Source of the DNA: an uncultured Pseudomonadota bacterium
GTDB taxonomy: Bacteria; Pseudomonadota; Alphaproteobacteria; Rs-D84
Reading direction: 5' to 3'
NCBI GenBank assembly: GCA_902776515.1
Contig: CACYQE010000003.1
Location: 1-17,965, forward strand
DNA: 17,965 nt
The notes under the pieces were generated by a model. That model was not told the DNA's origin, searched no databases, and worked only from the letters and a program-made list of their open reading frames with translations. Within the stretch, counting starts at the first letter, position 1; the number at the start of each line of letters is the position of its first letter. The translations under genes and the position numbers were made by a program. This document shows, one piece after another, positions 14,957 through 17,965 of this stretch.

Positions 14957-16047
14957 CAAAGACCATTTTATTTAATTTGACCGATAAAGAACGTGAAGAA
15001 TTCATTGTCAATATGGGTCAGCCAAAGTTTCGTGCAAAACAGATTACCGAATGGTTAATGCGTGGTGCACCTGATTTTATGTCTATGAAAAATCTACCGG
15101 AAACATTACGCAAAGATTTGGATTCGGTAGCACAAACATTACCCGTAAAAATCGTTAAAAAATTGGAATCTTCTGATGGTCAAACAACCAAATTCTTGTT
15201 GGAATTGAATGATTGCGAACAAATCGAATGTGTTTTAATGCGAACAAGTTATGGGAACAGCGTATGTGTCAGTTCCCAAGCCGGTTGTGCAATGGGATGT
15301 AAATTTTGTGCCAGCACATTATTGGGATTGAAACGCAATTTGACCGCAAATGAAATTTTTGCACAAATTTTGGTTGCACAATGGGAATTGCGAACCGACC
15401 GTATGTCGGATAAATCGATAAAACCAAATGGTGATGCAAATAATAATGATGTTTCACATATTGTGGTTATGGGAACAGGCGAACCATTACAAAATACCGA
15501 AAACGTTATCAATTTCATTGAACGGGCAAACCACGATATGGGCATCGGATGGCGTAGAATAACCGTATCTACGTGTGGTATAGTTCCCGGAATAAACCGT
15601 TTAATTGAATGGGGGCGACCGATTAACCTGGCTATATCATTGCACGCACCAACGGATGATTTACGCAAACAAATTATGCCCGTTGCGAACAAGTATTCTA
15701 TTTCTGAAATAATGGATGCGGCATGGCGTTTTACCGACACCCACAACCGTCAATTGATGATAGAATATATATTACTGGGTGATTCTGATGGAAATTTGTT
15801 AAACGCAACACCGGAATGTGCGGAAAAGTTATCTGAATTGGTTCGCGACAAAAATTGTATGGTAAATTTAATACCTTGGAACGCTGTTGATGAACGAAAA
15901 TTTACTTCGCCATCCGGAAATGCGGTTCACAGATTCCAAGATATATTGATTAAAAACGGTATTCACACGCGAATTCGCCGCGAACGCGGAACAGATATAG
16001 GTTCGGCATGTGGCCAATTAAGATTAAACAATCAAAAAAACAATTAA
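14953..16047 (+). CDS. rlmN: 23S rRNA (A2503-C2)/tRNA (A37-C2) methyltransferase RlmN
   Basis: This is a radical SAM enzyme that methylates C2 of A2503 in 23S rRNA and A37 in some tRNAs. In 364 residues it shows the iron-sulfur ligands CAMGCKFC (C112, C116, C119), the SAM-binding GTGEPL (174-179), and the conserved C-terminal Cys (C353 in GSACGQL) that forms the covalent intermediate. The N-terminal accessory domain (1-95) is present with FRAKQITEWL. It lacks the extended Cfr features and is a housekeeping RlmN by length and context. It is the last gene of the lptF-lptD-surA-rlmN operon; its ATG overlaps the surA stop. Its last codons lie inside a 41-bp direct repeat. Confidence 0.95.
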   Translation: MTKTILFNLTDKEREEFIVNMGQPKFRAKQITEWLMRGAPDFMSMKNLPETLRKDLDSVAQTLPVKIVKKLESSDGQTTKFLLELNDCEQIECVLMRTSYGNSVCVSSQAGCAMGCKFCASTLLGLKRNLTANEIFAQILVAQWELRTDRMSDKSIKPNGDANNNDVSHIVVMGTGEPLQNTENVINFIERANHDMGIGWRRITVSTCGIVPGINRLIEWGRPINLAISLHAPTDDLRKQIMPVANKYSISEIMDAAWRFTDTHNRQLMIEYILLGDSDGNLLNATPECAEKLSELVRDKNCMVNLIPWNAVDERKFTSPSGNAVHRFQDILIKNGIHTRIRRERGTDIGSACGQLRLNNQKNN

Positions 16048-16076
16048 AAAAACCGCCCAAACGGGCGGTTGTTATT
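16036..16076. repeat. 41-bp direct repeat, copy 1 (rlmN 3' end and terminator)
   Basis: The stretch is identical to 16924-16964, which lies 888 bp away in the same orientation. It covers the last rlmN codons, the hairpin terminator and the stop codon of the minus-strand lipoprotein gene. Confidence 0.9.
16051..16070. terminator. Bidirectional hairpin terminator between rlmN and the lipoprotein gene
   Basis: An 8-bp stem AACCGCCC/GGGCGGTT with loop AAAC lies between two convergent genes. A run of seven A bases on its left gives the T run for minus-strand transcripts; the right side is only moderately T-rich. Confidence 0.8.
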
Positions 16077-16839
16077 GATAACAGACTTTTCTAGCGGCTT
16101 CCCATGCAGCGTTTGATAAAGAGTCTTTACGTTTTTGCAGTTCATTTTTGGCTTTTATTATTGTCCACAAAGAATCAATTTTCACACTATCTGCATGTGA
16201 TATTTTTGCAAAATTAATCTCTTCTGGTTCTACATAAACATAATCATATTCAATATATGAAGTTACATTATGACTTTTTGCATAACGTGACTCTATTGAT
16301 TTTCTAACTCGCAACAAACGTTTTTTTGCATTTGCGACAATCTGACCCCATTGATCGATAATAAAGAGACATTTTTTTTCGGACAAACCAACACGTTCCG
16401 CATAATCTGAAATAACTCCAAGCATATAACCATCCCAGCATCTGTATAACTTATCTTGTTCATTCAGCATCATGGTATATGCCTCACCAACGCCAACACT
16501 AACGGTATCATCCAAGACAATATTATAGGACTTTAATACTGATTTAAGCTGACTGTTAACATCACGCATTACAACCGCAGCGGATTTGTCAAATTCATCC
16601 CTGATTTCTTTACCCAAAGAATTATTCCATTCAATGCTATCAATTTGATGATATTCAGGAAGAGCATTGCTGTCTTCACCCGCCAAGGCATTATAGCCAT
16701 TAATTTCTTTTTGGTGTTCAAATTCCGTTTGAAAATTCTTCTTTTCGTTTTTATCCTTTGACTTGTTGCACGATGCAACAAAAAGTGCCGCCGCCGCAGC
16801 CATCAACAAACCATATTTAACATTATTCAACTTACTCAT
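16072..16839 (-). CDS. Putative lipoprotein, 255 residues
   Basis: I do not recognise the family. The protein begins with a lipoprotein signal peptide: basic n-region, hydrophobic LLMAAAAALFVA, lipobox VASC with Cys24. A Lys/Asp/Asn-rich spacer follows, then a mainly helical, charged domain with Trp/Tyr and Cys residues (WNNSLGKEI, CWDGYMLGVISDYAERVG, CLFIIDQWGQI) and a segment IEYDYVYVEPEEINF. It is probably anchored on the periplasmic side of a membrane. AGGGGT lies upstream of the ATG at 16839 and a near-consensus promoter precedes it, so it is its own unit. It is bounded by two copies of a 41-bp repeat, which hints at insertion or duplication. Role unknown. Confidence 0.8.
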   Translation of the reverse strand: MSKLNNVKYGLLMAAAAALFVASCNKSKDKNEKKNFQTEFEHQKEINGYNALAGEDSNALPEYHQIDSIEWNNSLGKEIRDEFDKSAAVVMRDVNSQLKSVLKSYNIVLDDTVSVGVGEAYTMMLNEQDKLYRCWDGYMLGVISDYAERVGLSEKKCLFIIDQWGQIVANAKKRLLRVRKSIESRYAKSHNVTSYIEYDYVYVEPEEINFAKISHADSVKIDSLWTIIKAKNELQKRKDSLSNAAWEAARKVCYQ

Positions 16840-16882
16840 AGCATACCCCTTTTGTTAATACCATTAACCCAACACACACAAA

Positions 16883-16910
16883 TATATAACACAAAAAACT
16901 AAAATGTCAA
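16883..16910 (-). promoter_or_regulatory. Sigma-70 promoter of the lipoprotein gene
   Basis: On the minus strand a consensus -35 TTGACA (16910-16905), 16-bp spacer, TATATA (16888-16883; TATATT two bases on is an alternative with an 18-bp spacer). It would give a leader of about 36 nt with a Shine-Dalgarno sequence, unlike rpoH and lptF. Confidence 0.7.
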
Positions 16911-16923
16911 GTTATTTTGTGTG

Positions 16924-16964
16924 AAAAACAATTAAAAAAACCGCCCAAACGGGCGGTTGTTATT
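16924..16964. repeat. 41-bp direct repeat, copy 2 (terminator of the coiled-coil gene)
   Basis: Identical to 16036-16076. Here it forms the terminator downstream of the minus-strand gene at 16966 onward; no rlmN remnant beyond these bases is seen next to it. Confidence 0.9.
16939..16958 (-). terminator. Hairpin terminator of the coiled-coil gene
   Basis: The 8-bp stem is the same as at 16051-16070, followed on the minus strand by a run of T bases. It separates the coiled-coil gene from the lipoprotein promoter. Confidence 0.8.
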
Positions 16965-16965
16965 A

Positions 16966-17340
16966 TCAATATGTATATTTTCTTATTCTATATTGTTTTT
17001 GCCATTCCTGTGTGCCTTTCTTAATTTCGTAAACACTAGATTGTTTTTTCACCCAATTATATTGTTCTTCACGTATGTTTCTTAAATTATTGAGTCTTTC
17101 AACAACTTGTTCACGTATATTTTCCAGTGCTTGTTGTCTGTCTTGCAACATCAACGTTGCTTTTTCAAGTTCCTTTTCCAATGCTTTAACTGTTGGAACA
17201 TTTTCACGTTCAACCTTGGCATTTAATACAGAAAATTCGTTAAAATATGACGTTGCCAACGTTTGTAATTTTTTCTCCATTGATGCCGTATCTTTTACAC
17301 CACAAAATGGCAAAGTTGCCTTGAATTGATCACGAAATAT
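16966..17340 (-). CDS. Coiled-coil protein, N-terminus lost at the sequence junction
   Basis: Only the C-terminal part, about 120 residues ending in TGA, can be trusted. It is almost entirely helical and charged, with heptad-like stretches (VKALEKELEKATLMLQDRQQ, then ALENIREQVVERLNNLRNIR) and a basic, aromatic tail QYRIRKYTY. The frame stays open past 17340 only because it runs antisense through the GC-rich phage sequence, where its residues are meaningless. An ATG at 17280 is in frame but has no Shine-Dalgarno sequence, so I treat the gene as truncated rather than starting there. No family is recognised. It has the same orientation and terminator type as the neighbouring lipoprotein gene, but I see no clear sequence similarity between the two products. 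Confidence 0.6.
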   Translation of the reverse strand: MFRDQFKATLPFCGVKDTASMEKKLQTLATSYFNEFSVLNAKVERENVPTVKALEKELEKATLMLQDRQQALENIREQVVERLNNLRNIREEQYNWVKKQSSVYEIKKGTQEWQKQYRIRKYTY

Positions 17341-17345
17341 ATCAC
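17323..17345. other. Sequence junction, probable assembly chimera
   Basis: Here a low-GC minus-strand coding region switches to a high-GC plus-strand phage coding region, and both genes are broken at the same point. The short repeat ATCACG occurs on both sides (17329-17334 and 17341-17346), a possible microhomology at which reads or contigs were joined. Confidence 0.65.
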
Positions 17346-17965
17346 GGACGATATTATCAATCTGAAGGACAGAGTGTCCCAGGCTGAACGGGAGCACACC
17401 AAGGCGGTTTACCAGGAACTGCAGAACGTCCGGAACCCCGGCGGGCGAATCATCAACACAGGAACGCCCTGGCATAAGGATGACGCTTTTACGCTGATGC
17501 CTCCGGCTGACGTGTGGGACTTCCGGCGGACGGAAATGCTGAGCGATGAAAAAATTGCCCAGCTCCGGAAATCCATGACTCCATCCCTGTTCGCTGCCAA
17601 CTACGAGCTGCGGCACATTGCGGAGGCCGGTGCGCTGTTCACGAAGCCGCCTGAATTCTTTGGCAATGAGGAGCTGATCTATGACGGCCTGAGCCACATT
17701 GATGCTTCTTACGGCGGCGAGGACAGCACGGCATTCACCTGTGCAAAGCGGGACGGAGACACCATTTACATGTACGGCAAGAAGTGGCACGCCCACGTTG
17801 ACACCGTGATGGATGCGATCATCCAGGACGCGCAACGGCTCAAGTGTCTCCCGATCTACTGTGAGAGAAACTCCGACAAGGGCTATCTGAAAAAAGAGCT
17901 CTTTCGGCGGGGCGTTTTCTCCACAGGGTATGACGAAAAGGAAAACAAATACGTCAAGATTGCAA
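17341..17965 (+). CDS. Phage large terminase, middle and C-terminal part, both ends missing
   Basis: This frame is open to the right edge of the window. It starts at a Walker B-like ITDDI, followed by KDRVSQAEREHTK, the motif NTGTPWHKDDAF (about residues 40-51, the motif III region of terminase ATPases) and a nuclease-domain start HIDASYGGEDSTAF, where the first Asp is the expected metal ligand. CERNSDKGYLKKEL follows. Large terminases package phage DNA: an N-terminal ATPase motor and a C-terminal RNase H-like nuclease. The Walker A half is absent, lost at the junction near 17340. The composition differs sharply from the rest: 35 of 60 bases are G or C in 17401-17460 against 16 of 60 in 17221-17280. 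The type resembles terminases of phages of Firmicutes, an impression only. Confidence 0.85.
   Translation, partial: MTDDIINLKDRVSQAEREHTKAVYQELQNVRNPGGRIINTGTPWHKDDAFTLMPPADVWDFRRTEMLSDEKIAQLRKSMTPSLFAANYELRHIAEAGALFTKPPEFFGNEELIYDGLSHIDASYGGEDSTAFTCAKRDGDTIYMYGKKWHAHVDTVMDAIIQDAQRLKCLPIYCERNSDKGYLKKELFRRGVFSTGYDEKENKYVKIA

Noticed and set aside
16966..17835. A 289-residue minus-strand reading frame crossing the junction
   Set aside because: Its N-terminal 165 or so residues are antisense to the phage terminase frame; only the part up to about 17340 is a plausible gene.
17341..17965. A prophage integrated in this genome
   Set aside because: No integrase, attachment site or phage gene order is visible, and the terminase begins mid-domain; a chimera is more likely.
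1..17965. CRISPR arrays, tRNA or rRNA genes, insertion sequences
   Set aside because: No regularly spaced repeats, cloverleaf, rRNA signature or transposase was seen on either strand by reading.

Overview
The window looks like part of a chromosome from an AT-rich (roughly 40% GC by eye), Gram-negative alphaproteobacterium, joined at its right end to unrelated, GC-rich phage DNA. The alphaproteobacterial call is inferred from gene content: a sigma-32 with the RpoH box, the yfgM-bamB-der order, an alphaproteobacterial-type LptF followed by LptD and SurA, and a Der whose first G4 motif reads NKSE. Several genes are shorter or sparser than in free-living relatives, which suggests a reduced, perhaps host-associated lineage. 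I cannot name the species.

Layout: 1-897 (+) is the 3' part of a TPR protein. It converges on a rpoH-outer membrane protein pair (965-2915, -) whose two genes overlap by 11 bp. Divergent from rpoH is a yfgM-like gene and a strongly shortened bamB (2983-4369, +). An inverted Yip1-family membrane gene (4401-4997, -) follows, then der (5066-6400, +) and a small unknown gene (6442-6837, +). Next come infB and nusA (6884-10860, -). Divergent from nusA is a tightly packed lptF-lptD-surA-rlmN operon (11048-16047, +), in which lptF is cut by one in-frame TAA and lptG is absent. On the minus strand after it lie a lipoprotein gene (16072-16839) and the 3' part of a coiled-coil gene (16966 to about 17340). 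From about 17341 to the end the plus strand encodes the middle and C-terminal part of a phage large terminase.

Function: most genes serve either the cell envelope or core gene expression. The envelope set is BamB, YfgM-like protein and SurA for outer membrane protein assembly, LptF and LptD for LPS export, a porin-like barrel, and RpoH, which in proteobacteria controls the heat-shock response. The expression set is NusA, IF-2, Der and RlmN. The notable pattern is simplification of the envelope machinery: BamB appears to lack its first blades, SurA has no recognisable parvulin domain, LptF is split, and lptG is not in the operon.

Two plus points for regulation: rpoH and lptF each have a good sigma-70-type promoter so close to the ATG that their mRNAs are predicted to be leaderless or nearly so. 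Convergent gene pairs are separated by compact bidirectional hairpin terminators. A 41-bp exact direct repeat containing one of these terminators flanks the lipoprotein gene. The terminase junction is most simply an assembly chimera and should not be read as a prophage of this organism without read support.
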